Part shown: in pieces, positions 9,806 to 18,154 of the stretch
Layout of the letters: every line of letters begins with the position of its first letter
How positions within the stretch are numbered: the first letter of the stretch is position 1
NCBI GenBank assembly: GCA_001657395.1
Contig: LYSY01000002.1
Span: forward strand, 558,001-622,000
Reading direction: 5' to 3'
Origin: Rhodospirillales bacterium BBD 1991-14
GTDB lineage: Bacteria > Pseudomonadota > Alphaproteobacteria > Kiloniellales > Kiloniellaceae
Length of the DNA stretch: 64,000 bases
Notes under the pieces: generated by a model
The model's database searches: none
Told to the model about the DNA's origin: nothing
The model's input: only the letters and a program-made list of their open reading frames with translations
Position numbers and translations under genes: made by a program

Positions 9806-9844
9806 AAAAAGTCGGGCGGGAAAACCCGGAGGCGATCCCGCCCG
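9806..9844 (-). terminator. Intercistronic terminator-like hairpin between dctP and dctQ
   Basis: On the minus strand CGGGCGGGA and TCCCGCCCG form a 9-bp stem with a 14-nt loop, followed by ACTTTTTC. It begins 30 nt after the dctP stop. Inside an operon this would give partial termination, favouring excess binding protein over permease. Confidence 0.65.
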
Positions 9845-9874
9845 GCAGTCGACAGGAATGAGGTCTGATGGGGG

Positions 9875-10885
9875 CTAGTCCGCGGCGGCCTGGATCTCGT
9901 CGACCAGCGCCTTGAATTCGTCGCCGCGGTCAGCGGCGAACTGCTGCTGCACCTCCTGCGCGGCGGCGATGAAGGGCCCGCGCTCCGGGCGCGTGATCGA
10001 CATGCCGCCCTCGGTGGAAAGCCAGGTCCGGATTTCCTCGATCTCGGCGACCTTCACCTGGGTGTGGTACGCGCCGGCTTCCTGTGCGGCGCGCAGCACC
10101 GCCGCCTTCTGATCCTCGTCCAGCTTGTTCATGAACCGGTTGGAAGCGAAGACCGGCGCGAAGCCGGCGAAGTGATCGAGAATGATCAGGTGCTTGGCGA
10201 ACTCGAAAAACTTCATCTCGCGGATCACCGAGGTGCCGTTGTCGCCGCCGTCGATGGTGCCGGTCTGCAGCGCGGTGGGCGTTTCCGACCAGGCCAGCGG
10301 CACCGGCTCGGCACCGAAGGCCTCGAAGGTCGCGAGCATTACCTGGTTCTTGGGCACGCGCAGCTTCAGCCCGGCCAGGTCCTCGATGGTGTTGACCGGG
10401 CGGCGGGAGTTGAACATGTCGCGGTAGCCGGGGCCGCCGAAGGTGAGCAGATGTACGCCGGTGTCGGCCTGGATCTTGTCACGGATCTTCTGGCCCACCG
10501 GCCCGCCGGAGACCTTTAGGATGTGGTCGGTGTTCTGGAAGATGTAGGGCAGCACGAAGACGTCCATCAGCGGCCAGTGCGGCGAGACGTTGTTCTGCGA
10601 AATGAAATAGCCGTCGACGGTGCCGAGCTGCAGGGCCTTGAAGGCGTCGTCCTCGGTGGAGATCTGCGCGCAGCAGCGCAGCTTCACGTCGACCGTGCCG
10701 TTGGAGTATTTCTCGGCCAGTTCCTCGAACTTGGCGGCCAGAATGCCGTAGTCGCTTTCCAGCGGCGTCGCCCAGCCCAGGTTCATCACCACGGTGTCGG
10801 CGGCCTGCGTCCGTTCGGCCAGCCCCATACCCAAGGCGAAGACCGCCGCCGCTGCCAGCGCAGCGCCTCTCGTTCCCCAATCCAT
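9875..10885 (-). CDS. dctP: TRAP transporter periplasmic substrate-binding protein (DctP)
   Basis: A 336-residue secreted solute receptor. A signal peptide spans about residues 1-28 (cleavage after ERTQA). The DctP signature is present: LKLRVPKNQVMLATFEAFGA with the carboxylate-binding arginine, PVPLAWSETPTALQTGTIDGGDNG, and later FAPVFASNRF. It is the first gene of the TRAP/D-aminoacylase operon and is divergent from the LysR gene across a 100-bp gap containing a dyad. Ligand unknown; the adjacent deacylase suggests an N-acyl amino acid or similar carboxylate. Confidence 0.93.
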   Translation of the reverse strand: MDWGTRGAALAAAAVFALGMGLAERTQAADTVVMNLGWATPLESDYGILAAKFEELAEKYSNGTVDVKLRCCAQISTEDDAFKALQLGTVDGYFISQNNVSPHWPLMDVFVLPYIFQNTDHILKVSGGPVGQKIRDKIQADTGVHLLTFGGPGYRDMFNSRRPVNTIEDLAGLKLRVPKNQVMLATFEAFGAEPVPLAWSETPTALQTGTIDGGDNGTSVIREMKFFEFAKHLIILDHFAGFAPVFASNRFMNKLDEDQKAAVLRAAQEAGAYHTQVKVAEIEEIRTWLSTEGGMSITRPERGPFIAAAQEVQQQFAADRGDEFKALVDEIQAAAD

Positions 10886-10952
10886 CTCTCTGCTCCCTGT
10901 TTTATGGGTTTGTCAGAAAAGCTTAGTCCCGGCGTAATGCGGTGTATAATAG

Positions 10953-10969
10953 CAATCATGCCCTGATTG
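10953..10969. promoter_or_regulatory. Dyad operator candidate between dctP and lysR
   Basis: CAATCA-TGCCC-TGATTG is a perfect 6-bp inverted repeat with 5-bp spacer, 16 bp before the LysR start. A consensus -10 TATAAT lies just upstream at 10945-10950 on +, so a bound regulator would cover the start point of its own gene, as in LysR autorepression. Confidence 0.5.
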
Positions 10970-10985
10970 ATGCCGGAGTTGCATC

Positions 10986-11885
10986 ATGCATATCGGTATG
11001 CGCCATATCAGATACTTCGCCGCGGTCGCCGAGGAGCTGCATTTCCGCCGCGCCGCGGAGCGCCTGAACGTCAGCCAGCCGGCGCTCAGCCGCGCCATCC
11101 GCCATATCGAGCAGGAGATCGGCGTCAGCCTTTTCGAGCGCAGCAACCGCCATGTCGCCCTGACCCGCGCCGGCGCCACCTTCCTGCGCGGCTGCTCGGC
11201 GGCGCTGGCCTATATGGACGGGGCCGTCGACCAGGCCCAGAAGACCGCCGCCGGGGAAAAGGGTCATCTCGTGGTCGGCTACACCGACATCGCCATCGCC
11301 GGGCGGCTGCCGCAGATCCTGAAGTCCTTCCGCCAGCGCTATCCGGAAGTGACGCTGGAGCCGCGCCACGACTATACCCGCGCGCAATTGAACGCCGTCG
11401 AGTCCGGCACCCTGGACGTCGGCTTCGTCACCGGCCCGGTGGCAGAGGATGGGCTCGACTCCCTGGCTGTGCAGCACGACGGTTTCATCGTCGTGCTCTA
11501 TGGCACGCACCCCCTGGCAAAGCAGCGGGAGATCGCACTGACCGATCTGGCCGGCGAGCCCTTCGTGCTGGGCACGACCGCCAACTGGACCTACTACCAC
11601 GACCATCTCTACCGGCTCTGCCGGGCCGCCGGCTTCGAGCCATGGGTCGTGCAGCAGGCGTCCAACAGCGAGGGGATCTTCGGGCTGATCGCCTGCGAGA
11701 TGGGGATCTCCGTTCAGGCCACCTCAATCGAGAACTGCCTGCGCAGGGGACTGAAGACGCGGCCCCTGAAAGACTGTGCGGCGACGGTGCCGACGGTGGC
11801 CGTCTGGAACCAGGACACCCTCTCGCCGGTCAAGCAGCGCTTCATCGATTTCCTGGCGGAAGAGGCGGAAGAACTGGCCGGCTGA
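10986..11885 (+). CDS. LysR-family transcriptional regulator
   Basis: A 299-residue LysR regulator. The N-terminal winged helix-turn-helix reads MRHIRYFAAVAEELHFRRAAERLNVSQPALSRAIRHIEQEIG, followed by LFERSNRHVALTRAG and a coinducer-binding domain from about residue 90. Starts at 10986 or 10998 (MRHIRYF) are both possible. Divergent from dctP, it is the likely local regulator of the TRAP/D-aminoacylase operon; that link is inferred from position. Confidence 0.92.
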   Translation: MHIGMRHIRYFAAVAEELHFRRAAERLNVSQPALSRAIRHIEQEIGVSLFERSNRHVALTRAGATFLRGCSAALAYMDGAVDQAQKTAAGEKGHLVVGYTDIAIAGRLPQILKSFRQRYPEVTLEPRHDYTRAQLNAVESGTLDVGFVTGPVAEDGLDSLAVQHDGFIVVLYGTHPLAKQREIALTDLAGEPFVLGTTANWTYYHDHLYRLCRAAGFEPWVVQQASNSEGIFGLIACEMGISVQATSIENCLRRGLKTRPLKDCAATVPTVAVWNQDTLSPVKQRFIDFLAEEAEELAG

Positions 11886-11916
11886 GTTGCCACCGTGCGT
11901 GAACACCGGAACGTAA

Positions 11917-12023
11917 GTCATCCCGGACTTGGTCCGGGATCCATCGTTCCGCCTGTCAGGTGCTCTTCAGGCCGCACCGTGACGGCTGCCGGCATGGACC
12001 CCGGATCAAGTCCGGGGCGACGA
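11917..12023. repeat. Dispersed alphaproteobacterial inverted-repeat element
   Basis: The left arm opens GTCATCCCGGACTTGGTCCG (11917-11936) and continues to about 11946; the right arm (11992-12023) is its imperfect complement, containing CCCCGGATCAAGTCCGGGG and ending CGACGA. Each arm is itself a small hairpin (CCCGGACTTGGTCCGGG). This matches, from memory, a repeat commonly scattered between genes in alphaproteobacteria. It lies between the LysR gene and the folC stop. Confidence 0.75.
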
Positions 12024-12060
12024 CCGGTGAGAGCGGTCGGGGCGGCGCATTTGAGACGCT

Positions 12061-13437
12061 TCAGCCGTTGTCGCGCAGCACCTGGCCGGCGAGGTAGAGG
12101 GAGCCGCAGATGAGGATGCGGCCGGGTGTCGCGGTGCTTCGGAGGATGGCCTGAAGGGCGTCGGCGACGGCGGCGGCGGGCGCGGCCTCGAGGCCGGCCT
12201 GAGTGGCGCGCGCGGCGGCCTCCTCGGCGCTGAGGCTGGCCTTCTCGCCGGGGATGGCGACGGCTTTCAGGTCCTTTGCGAGCGGTGCCAAAGGCTCCAG
12301 GAAGCCCTCCGCCCCCTTGGTGTTCAGCATGCCGTAGATCAGGTGCAGCGGGCGGTCGTGCCAGGCCTTGAGCGTCTCGGCCAGCGCGGCGCCGGCGTCC
12401 GGATTGTGGCCGCCGTCCAGCCAGAGCTCCCAGCCCTGCGGCAGCGCCTCCGCCAGGGGGCCGAGGGTCAGGCGCTGCAGACGGCCCGGCCAGTCGGCGG
12501 ACGTCAGGCCTCTATCGATGGCGTCGTCGTCCAGGCCGAAGCCCTCCAGGCGGCGCGCGCAGGCCACCGCGAGGGCGGCGTTGGCGACCTGGTGCGGGCC
12601 CGGCAGATTGGGTCGGGGGCAGTCGCGAAGGCCGTTCGCGTCCTCGAAACGGAAGCCCTCCGGTCTCGGGGTGAAGCGCCAGTCCCGGCCATGGCGGTGC
12701 AGAGGCGCCCCCACCCTTTCCGCCGCTGCCTCGATCGCCGCCAGGGCCTCGTGGGGTTGCGGGCCGACGACGCAGGGCACGCCGGGCTTCAGGATGCCCG
12801 CCTTCTCCCCGGCGATGGCGGCCAGGGTGTCGCCGAGATACTGCTGGTGGTCCAGGCCGATGGGGGTGATGGCGGTCAGCAGGGGCTTTTCGAGGACGTT
12901 GGTGGCGTCCAGACGTCCGCCGAGGCCGGTTTCCAGGAGCAGGACGTCTGCGCCTTCTTTGCCCACTGCGCCCCCTTTACCCTCGTTTTCTTCGGCGAAG
13001 GCGAGGAAGGCGGCGGCGGTGGTCACCTCGAAGAAGGTGATGGGCTCCGGCCCGTTGGCCTCCTCGCAGCGCTCAAGCAGCGCGATCAGCGCGGCCTCGT
13101 CGATCAGCCCGCCGGCGAGGCGGATGCGTTCGTGAAAGCGCACGAGATGGGGCGAGGTATAGGCCTGTACCCGCCGTCCGCCGGCTTCCAGCATCGCCCG
13201 CAGGAAGGCCAGCAGAGAGCCCTTGCCGTTGGTGCCGGCGACATGGATCACCGGGGGAAGGCGCCGCTCGGGATGCCCCAGCCGTTCCAGCAGGCGCTCC
13301 ACCCGGCCGAGAGAGAGGTCGATGATCTTCGGGTGGAGACGGGTCAGCCGCTCCAGCACCGCATCGCTGGTCTTGGAGTCAGGAGGCCGGGGGTGGGCGC
13401 CGCGCGCGGCGGCGGCCCCGTCAGGTCCGGACGTCAC
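12061..13437 (-). CDS. folC: Bifunctional dihydrofolate synthase/folylpolyglutamate synthase
   Basis: A 458-residue Mur-ligase-like enzyme that adds glutamate to dihydropteroate and tetrahydrofolate. The P-loop HVAGTNGKGS is at residues 65-74, followed by YTSPHLVRFHERIRL, GLGGRLDATNV and GLDHQQYLGDT, all FolC signatures. I place the start at GTG 13437: GGAAGAGG lies 5 nt upstream and it overlaps the end of accD by 17 bp, whereas an earlier start at 13530 would overlap accD extensively with a low-complexity arginine-rich leader. It is last in the trpF-trpB-trpA-accD-folC run. Confidence 0.92.
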   Translation of the reverse strand: MTSGPDGAAAARGAHPRPPDSKTSDAVLERLTRLHPKIIDLSLGRVERLLERLGHPERRLPPVIHVAGTNGKGSLLAFLRAMLEAGGRRVQAYTSPHLVRFHERIRLAGGLIDEAALIALLERCEEANGPEPITFFEVTTAAAFLAFAEENEGKGGAVGKEGADVLLLETGLGGRLDATNVLEKPLLTAITPIGLDHQQYLGDTLAAIAGEKAGILKPGVPCVVGPQPHEALAAIEAAAERVGAPLHRHGRDWRFTPRPEGFRFEDANGLRDCPRPNLPGPHQVANAALAVACARRLEGFGLDDDAIDRGLTSADWPGRLQRLTLGPLAEALPQGWELWLDGGHNPDAGAALAETLKAWHDRPLHLIYGMLNTKGAEGFLEPLAPLAKDLKAVAIPGEKASLSAEEAAARATQAGLEAAPAAAVADALQAILRSTATPGRILICGSLYLAGQVLRDNG

Positions 13438-14383
13438 TGCCCTCTTCCGCCGGCACTGGCGGGATCTCCGGCTCCGGCTCGTCCTCCGGCGCGCCCTCGT
13501 CGCCCACCGGCAGGGTGACGACCTCGGCACTGGGGGTCTTGTCGCGCAGCAGTCCCAGGATCCGCGCCAGGGTGTCGCGCATCTCCGCGCGGGTCACCAC
13601 CATGTCCACCATGCCGTGGTCCAGCAGGTACTCGGCGCGCTGGAAGCCGTCTGGCAGGGACTCGCGGATCGTCTCCTCGATCACCCGCTGGCCGGCGAAG
13701 CCGATGATGGCACCGGGCTCGGCCAGGGCCACGTCACCCAGCATCGCGAAGGAGGCGGAAACGCCGCCGGTCGTGGGATCGGTCAGCACGACGACGTAGG
13801 GCAGCCCCGCTTCCTTGACGATCTCCACCGCCGCCACCGAGCGCGGCATCTGCATGAGGGAGAGAATGCCCTCCTGCATGCGCGCGCCGCCGGATGCGGG
13901 AATGACGATCAGCGCGGCCTCCTGGAGCGCCGCCAGCCGCGCGGCGGCCAGCAGGCCCTCGCCCACGGCAATCCCCATGGAGCCGCCCATGAAGGCGAAG
14001 TTGAAGACGGCGATGACGGTGGGGTAGCCGCCCAGCGTGCCGTGGGCGACGATGATTGCCTCGTCGCCGTCGTTCTTGGCCTGGGCCTCGCGCAGGCGGT
14101 CGGTATAGCGCTTGCGGTCGCGGAAGCGCAGCGGGTCCAGCGGCACTTCCGGCAGCTCGATGGTCTTGAACGCGCCCTCGTCGAACAGCATCTCCAGGCG
14201 CCGGCGCGCGGAAATGCGCATGTGATAGCCGCAGTGCGGGCAAACCCGAAGGTTCGACTCCAGCTCGCGATGAAAGATCATCTGGCTGCAGCTCGGGCAC
14301 TTTTCCCAGAGGTTCTCCGGCACGTCCGGCTTGGTCACCAGGGCGCGGATCTTCGGCCTGACGTAGTTGGTGATCCAGTTCAT
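13421..14383 (-). CDS. accD: Acetyl-CoA carboxylase carboxyltransferase subunit beta
   Basis: A 320-residue carboxyltransferase beta subunit, working with AccA to make malonyl-CoA. The N-terminal zinc ribbon has C29, C32, C48 and C51 (CPSC...CPHC). The crotonase-like core includes the SGGARMQEG and DPTTGGVSASFAMLGD oxyanion segments. A proline/glutamate-rich C-terminal tail of about 35 residues (GAPEDEPEPEIPPVP) extends past the core. It lies 26 bp after trpA and overlaps folC, the common alphaproteobacterial arrangement. Confidence 0.96.
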   Translation of the reverse strand: MNWITNYVRPKIRALVTKPDVPENLWEKCPSCSQMIFHRELESNLRVCPHCGYHMRISARRRLEMLFDEGAFKTIELPEVPLDPLRFRDRKRYTDRLREAQAKNDGDEAIIVAHGTLGGYPTVIAVFNFAFMGGSMGIAVGEGLLAAARLAALQEAALIVIPASGGARMQEGILSLMQMPRSVAAVEIVKEAGLPYVVVLTDPTTGGVSASFAMLGDVALAEPGAIIGFAGQRVIEETIRESLPDGFQRAEYLLDHGMVDMVVTRAEMRDTLARILGLLRDKTPSAEVVTLPVGDEGAPEDEPEPEIPPVPAEEGSDVRT

Positions 14384-14409
14384 GAGGCGATACCTCCGGG
14401 GTTAGACTG

Positions 14410-15246
14410 TTAGGCCGCGCGGTTGCCGCGCACGCCGTCGGCCAGGGATTCGACGAAGGCCAGCACCTTGGCCACCAGCCCGGGCCTGGCCTTGCCGTCC
14501 GCGTCCAGCTCCGCCTTGATGGCGTCGACGATGGCCGAGCCGACGACGGCGGCGTCGGCGGCCTGGGAGATCGCGGCGGCGGCTTCCGGCGTGCGGATGC
14601 CGAAGCCGACGGCGATCGGCAGCTCGGTGTGGCGGCGCAGGCGCGCCACCGCTTCGCGCACATGGTCCACCGGCACCGCCTTGGTTCCGGTGATGCCCAT
14701 GATGGAGACATAGTAGACGAAGCCGCTGGTGTTGCGCAGCACCACCGGCAGGCGCGCATCGTCGGTGGTGGGCGTGGCCAGGCGCACCCAGTGGATACCC
14801 GCTTTGAGCGCCGGCAGGCAGAGCTCCTCGTCTTCCTCCGGCGGCAGGTCGACCATGATCAGCCCGTCGACGCCCGCATCCTTCGCGTCGGTGACGAAGC
14901 GTTCGACGCCGTAGCTGTAGATGGGGTTGTAGTAGCCCATCAGGATGATCGGCGTGTCGGCATCGCCGGCGCGGAAGGCGCGCACGGTCTCCAGCGTCTT
15001 CGCCAGGGTCATGCCGGCCTTCAGGGCGCGCAGGCTGGAGGCCTGGATCGGCGGCCCCTCCGCCATGGGATCGGAAAACGGCATGCCGAGTTCGATCAGG
15101 TCGGCACCGGCGCCGGGCAGGCCTTTCACCAGTTCCAGCGCCGTCTCCGGGTCCGGATCGCCGGCGGTGACGAAGGTGACCAGGGCGCCGCGGCCCTCCG
15201 CCTTCAGGGCGGCGAAGCGCCGCTCGATTCTGCTCTCTGCGCTCAC
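14410..15246 (-). CDS. trpA: Tryptophan synthase alpha chain
   Basis: A 278-residue TIM barrel that cleaves indole-3-glycerol phosphate and channels indole to TrpB. The catalytic glutamate is E52 in [11 protein letters not shown], the catalytic aspartate lies in the YNPIYSYG...[11 protein letters not shown] region, and the phosphate-binding GFGIRTPEA is near the C-terminus. The start is GTG, 13 bp after the trpB stop. Confidence 0.96.
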   Translation of the reverse strand: MSAESRIERRFAALKAEGRGALVTFVTAGDPDPETALELVKGLPGAGADLIELGMPFSDPMAEGPPIQASSLRALKAGMTLAKTLETVRAFRAGDADTPIILMGYYNPIYSYGVERFVTDAKDAGVDGLIMVDLPPEEDEELCLPALKAGIHWVRLATPTTDDARLPVVLRNTSGFVYYVSIMGITGTKAVPVDHVREAVARLRRHTELPIAVGFGIRTPEAAAAISQAADAAVVGSAIVDAIKAELDADGKARPGLVAKVLAFVESLADGVRGNRAA

Positions 15247-15259
15247 AGCTTCACACCCC

Positions 15260-16492
15260 TCAAAGCTTCACGCCGAGGGCTTCGGCCACCGTGAAGACGT
15301 CCTTGTCGCCGCGCCCGCACATGTTCATGACCAGCAGCGCATCGCGGTCCATCTCCGGCGCCAGCTTGCGCACATGGGCCAGGGCATGGGCCGGCTCCAG
15401 CGCCGGAATGATGCCCTCGACCCGCGAGCAGAGCTGGAAGGCCTCCAGCGCCTCTGTATCGGTGGCGGAGACGTATTCGGCGCGGCCGATGTCGTTGAGC
15501 CAGGAATGCTCCGGCCCGATGCCCGGATAGTCGAGCCCGGCGGAGATTGAATGGGCATCGATGATCTGGCCGTCGTCGTCCTGCAGCAGGTAGGTGCGGT
15601 TGCCGTGCAGCACGCCGGGGCGCCCGCCGGTCAGCGAGGCGGCATGCTCGCCGGTCGGGATGCCGCGTCCGGCCGCTTCGACGCCGACGATGCGCACCTC
15701 CTTGTCGTCGAGGAAGGGGTGGAACAGCCCCATGGCGTTGGAGCCGCCGCCGATGCAGGCGACCAGGGCGTCGGGCAGGCGGCCCTCGGCCTCGTTCATC
15801 TGCTCGCGCACCTCGCGCCCGATGACCGACTGGAAGTCGCGCACCATGGCCGGATAGGGGTGCGGTCCTGCGACCGTGCCGATGATGTAGAAGGTGTTCT
15901 CGACGTTGGCGACCCAGTCGCGCAGCGCGTCGTTCATGGCGTCCTTCAGCGTCCCGGTGCCGCTGGTCACCGGCTTCACCTCGGCACCCAGCAGCTTCAT
16001 GCGGAAGACGTTGGGGGCCTGCCGCTCGATGTCGGTGGCGCCCATGTAGACCACGCAGGGCAGGTTGAAGAGCGCGCAGAAGGTGGCGGTGGCCACGCCG
16101 TGCTGGCCGGCCCCGGTCTCCGCGATGATGCGGGTCTTGCCCATGCGCCGGGCCAGCAGGATCTGCCCCAGCACGTTGTTGGCCTTGTGGGAGCCGGTGT
16201 GGTTCAGCTCGTCGCGCTTGAAGTAGAGCTTCGCGCCCTTGTCCGGGGCAGCCTCCTTGCGCAGCTCCTCGGTCAGGCGCTCGGCGAAGTAGAGCGGGCT
16301 CGGCCGCCCGACGTAGTGCTTGGCGTAGTAGTCGTACTCGCTCTGGAAGCTCGGGTCCTTTTGGGCGGCGGTGTAGGCGCGCTCGACGTCCAGGATCAGC
16401 GGCATCAGCGTCTCGGCGACGAAGCGGCCGCCGAAAAGCCCGAAGTGGCCGGCCTCGTCCGGGCCGGCGCGGAAAGTGTTCAGCGTTCCCAT
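15260..16492 (-). CDS. trpB: Tryptophan synthase beta chain
   Basis: A 410-residue PLP enzyme that joins indole and serine. The PLP lysine is K103 in HTGSHKANN, with the GGGSNAMG phosphate cup and the [14 protein letters not shown] loop downstream. ATG 16492 gives the normal [27 protein letters not shown] opening; an in-frame extension to 16705 is basic and non-homologous. trpF lies 148 bp upstream on the same strand; that gap is GC-rich and holds a GCCGCCCCCGGGCGGC hairpin. Confidence 0.96.
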   Translation of the reverse strand: MGTLNTFRAGPDEAGHFGLFGGRFVAETLMPLILDVERAYTAAQKDPSFQSEYDYYAKHYVGRPSPLYFAERLTEELRKEAAPDKGAKLYFKRDELNHTGSHKANNVLGQILLARRMGKTRIIAETGAGQHGVATATFCALFNLPCVVYMGATDIERQAPNVFRMKLLGAEVKPVTSGTGTLKDAMNDALRDWVANVENTFYIIGTVAGPHPYPAMVRDFQSVIGREVREQMNEAEGRLPDALVACIGGGSNAMGLFHPFLDDKEVRIVGVEAAGRGIPTGEHAASLTGGRPGVLHGNRTYLLQDDDGQIIDAHSISAGLDYPGIGPEHSWLNDIGRAEYVSATDTEALEAFQLCSRVEGIIPALEPAHALAHVRKLAPEMDRDALLVMNMCGRGDKDVFTVAEALGVKL

Positions 16493-16640
16493 GGGGGACG
16501 TTCTGTCCTTGTTCGCAGCGTTTCTTAGTGATGAAGGGCGGAGATTGCCCCAAACGCGCCGCTGCCGCAATGCCCGCGCGCGCGCCGTTTCCGGCGGATT
16601 GCCGCCCCCGGGCGGCCCAGGGTCGGCGCGGCGGGGTCTG

Positions 16641-17288
16641 CTAGAGCGCTTTCGCTGCGGCGAGAAAGACCCTGATTTTTTCAGGGTTTTTCTCGCCGGG
16701 CGCATCCTCGACGCCGGAGGCGACGTCGAGCGCCGGCGCGGCGGTCGTGGCGACCGCCTCGGCCATGTTCTCCGACGTCAGGCCGCCGGCCAGCATCCAG
16801 GGCAGCGGCCAGGTCCGGCCCTTCAGGATCGACCAGTCGAAGGCCAGCGCATTGCCGCCGGGCAGCGCCTCTTTCATCTCCGCCGGCGGCTTGGCGTCGA
16901 ACAGCAGGCGGTCGGCCACGGCGAGGAAGGGCTCGGCGGCCTCCAGGTCGCCGGCCTGGCGCAGCTTCACCACCTTCATCACCGGCAGCCCGAAGCGCGC
17001 CTTCACCGCGGCCACCCGTTCCGGCGTTTCGGACCCGTGAAGCTGCAGCAGGTCCAATGGGACTTCTTTCAGGATGGCCTCGATCGTAGCGTCGTCGGCA
17101 TCGACCAGCAGACCTGTCTTGACGATGCCTTCCGGCACCCGGGCGGCCAGCACCGCCGCATCCCCCGGCGTCACCGCGCGGGGGCTTGGCGGATAGAAGT
17201 TCAGCCCGATAAAGGCCGCGCCGGCCTGCACCGCCGCGTCCATCGCCTCCGGCGTCGAGATGCCGCAGATTTTTACGTCAACGCTCAT
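16641..17288 (-). CDS. trpF: Phosphoribosylanthranilate isomerase
   Basis: A 215-residue TIM barrel catalysing the Amadori rearrangement of phosphoribosylanthranilate. The catalytic cysteine is C7 in VKICGIS; a general-acid aspartate sits in LLVDADDA; and [20 protein letters not shown] and [10 protein letters not shown] are present. The last third of the gene contains a long imperfect palindrome (16659-16697) within the codons for [13 protein letters not shown]. It is separated from the last gene of the membrane-protein array by 71 bp. Confidence 0.95.
   Translation of the reverse strand: MSVDVKICGISTPEAMDAAVQAGAAFIGLNFYPPSPRAVTPGDAAVLAARVPEGIVKTGLLVDADDATIEAILKEVPLDLLQLHGSETPERVAAVKARFGLPVMKVVKLRQAGDLEAAEPFLAVADRLLFDAKPPAEMKEALPGGNALAFDWSILKGRTWPLPWMLAGGLTSENMAEAVATTAAPALDVASGVEDAPGEKNPEKIRVFLAAAKAL
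16659..16697 (-). other. Long hairpin inside the 3' end of trpF
   Basis: GGCGAGAAAGACCCTGA (16659-16675) pairs with 16681-16697 over 17 bp with one mismatch and a 5-nt T loop. A second small hairpin with the AGCG-AAAG-CGCT core follows directly at the stop codon. It lies within translated codons, so it can form only behind the last ribosome; it may mark a 3' end or a processing site between trpF and trpB. Confidence 0.55.
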
Positions 17289-17359
17289 TTCCCATCCGGT
17301 CGCTTGGCTCCTGGGCGCCGGATTAGGGCGACTGACGGCAGCAGAGTCAACCGCCTGGT

Positions 17360-18154
17360 CTAATCGAATACCGCCAGCGTTCGGTCATCCGGTTCGCTCT
17401 GCCAGCCAGTGATGTGCCGATAGACGAAAGCGAAGACAGCAAGCTTCACGGCGTAGCTTGCGTAGTTGCCCAGTGTTGCCGGCAGCGCGAGCACCGCCGC
17501 CGGTGCCCGGAGATCGCCCACCATGTCGTAGGAGGTCTCGGTGAGGAACGAACCGAGAGACGTCAGGCAGACCGAGGTGAAGGTCAGAAAGGCAAACATC
17601 TTCATCAGCGTTGACCATCCGATCATCCGCCAGGCCCAGAGAGGCCCGCCCGGCTGCCGCACAGCCAGGGCACAAAACGCCAATGCCAGGCTGTAGTGGA
17701 AAAGGTCGATGGCCAGGGCCGTCGAGAGGGTCAACAAGGGGCCGGCGGCTTCTCCGAGGGCCGGCCATTGCGACAGCATGGCCTCAGTGACGTCTTCGTG
17801 AGCCAGGAGTGCCAGGTAGATCACCAGCATGTAGCCGAAGAAGATCGAATGCGCGCGGCTCCAGCGCGGCAACCACTGCACCTTTCGTCCACTGGGCGAC
17901 AGCAGGAACGACAACCAGGCGACTGCGAAAAGGGTCGTCATCGCATTGTCAACACCGACCGCAAGGGCGGACAGCGCAAAACGGTCTGCCGGGATGTATG
18001 GCAGCAGCGAAAAACCAGCGACCGTGATCAAAACCGGCATCGCCAGCGCCTTTAGAAGCGGAATGAAGTCTCGGAGCAATGCCGAAAGGCCCGCTTTTGC
18101 CATTGCCATAAACGGCGGACTCTTCTGGTTCGCCGAGGTCACCGAGCCATTCAC
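17360..18154 (-). CDS. Polytopic membrane protein, array member 8 (divergent paralogue)
   Basis: A 264-residue protein with about six hydrophobic segments and no recognised function. It is the last gene of the eight-gene array. It keeps parts of the family blocks: W80 (VAWLSFLL), FFGY at 105-108, WAWRM near 173-177, and the C-terminal GW (251) followed by LAVFD instead of LERFE. The R-L...P-A motif is lost. GTG 18154 is chosen because it overlaps the upstream stop as GTGA; longer starts overlap that gene in a low-complexity frame. It could equally be called a conserved hypothetical membrane protein. Confidence 0.72.
   Translation of the reverse strand: MNGSVTSANQKSPPFMAMAKAGLSALLRDFIPLLKALAMPVLITVAGFSLLPYIPADRFALSALAVGVDNAMTTLFAVAWLSFLLSPSGRKVQWLPRWSRAHSIFFGYMLVIYLALLAHEDVTEAMLSQWPALGEAAGPLLTLSTALAIDLFHYSLALAFCALAVRQPGGPLWAWRMIGWSTLMKMFAFLTFTSVCLTSLGSFLTETSYDMVGDLRAPAAVLALPATLGNYASYAVKLAVFAFVYRHITGWQSEPDDRTLAVFD

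Noticed and set aside
7847-9868. A 673-codon plus-strand open frame opposite dctM/dctQ
   Set aside because: Antisense shadow rich in D/H/Q/E/R; the minus strand encodes clear TRAP permeases.
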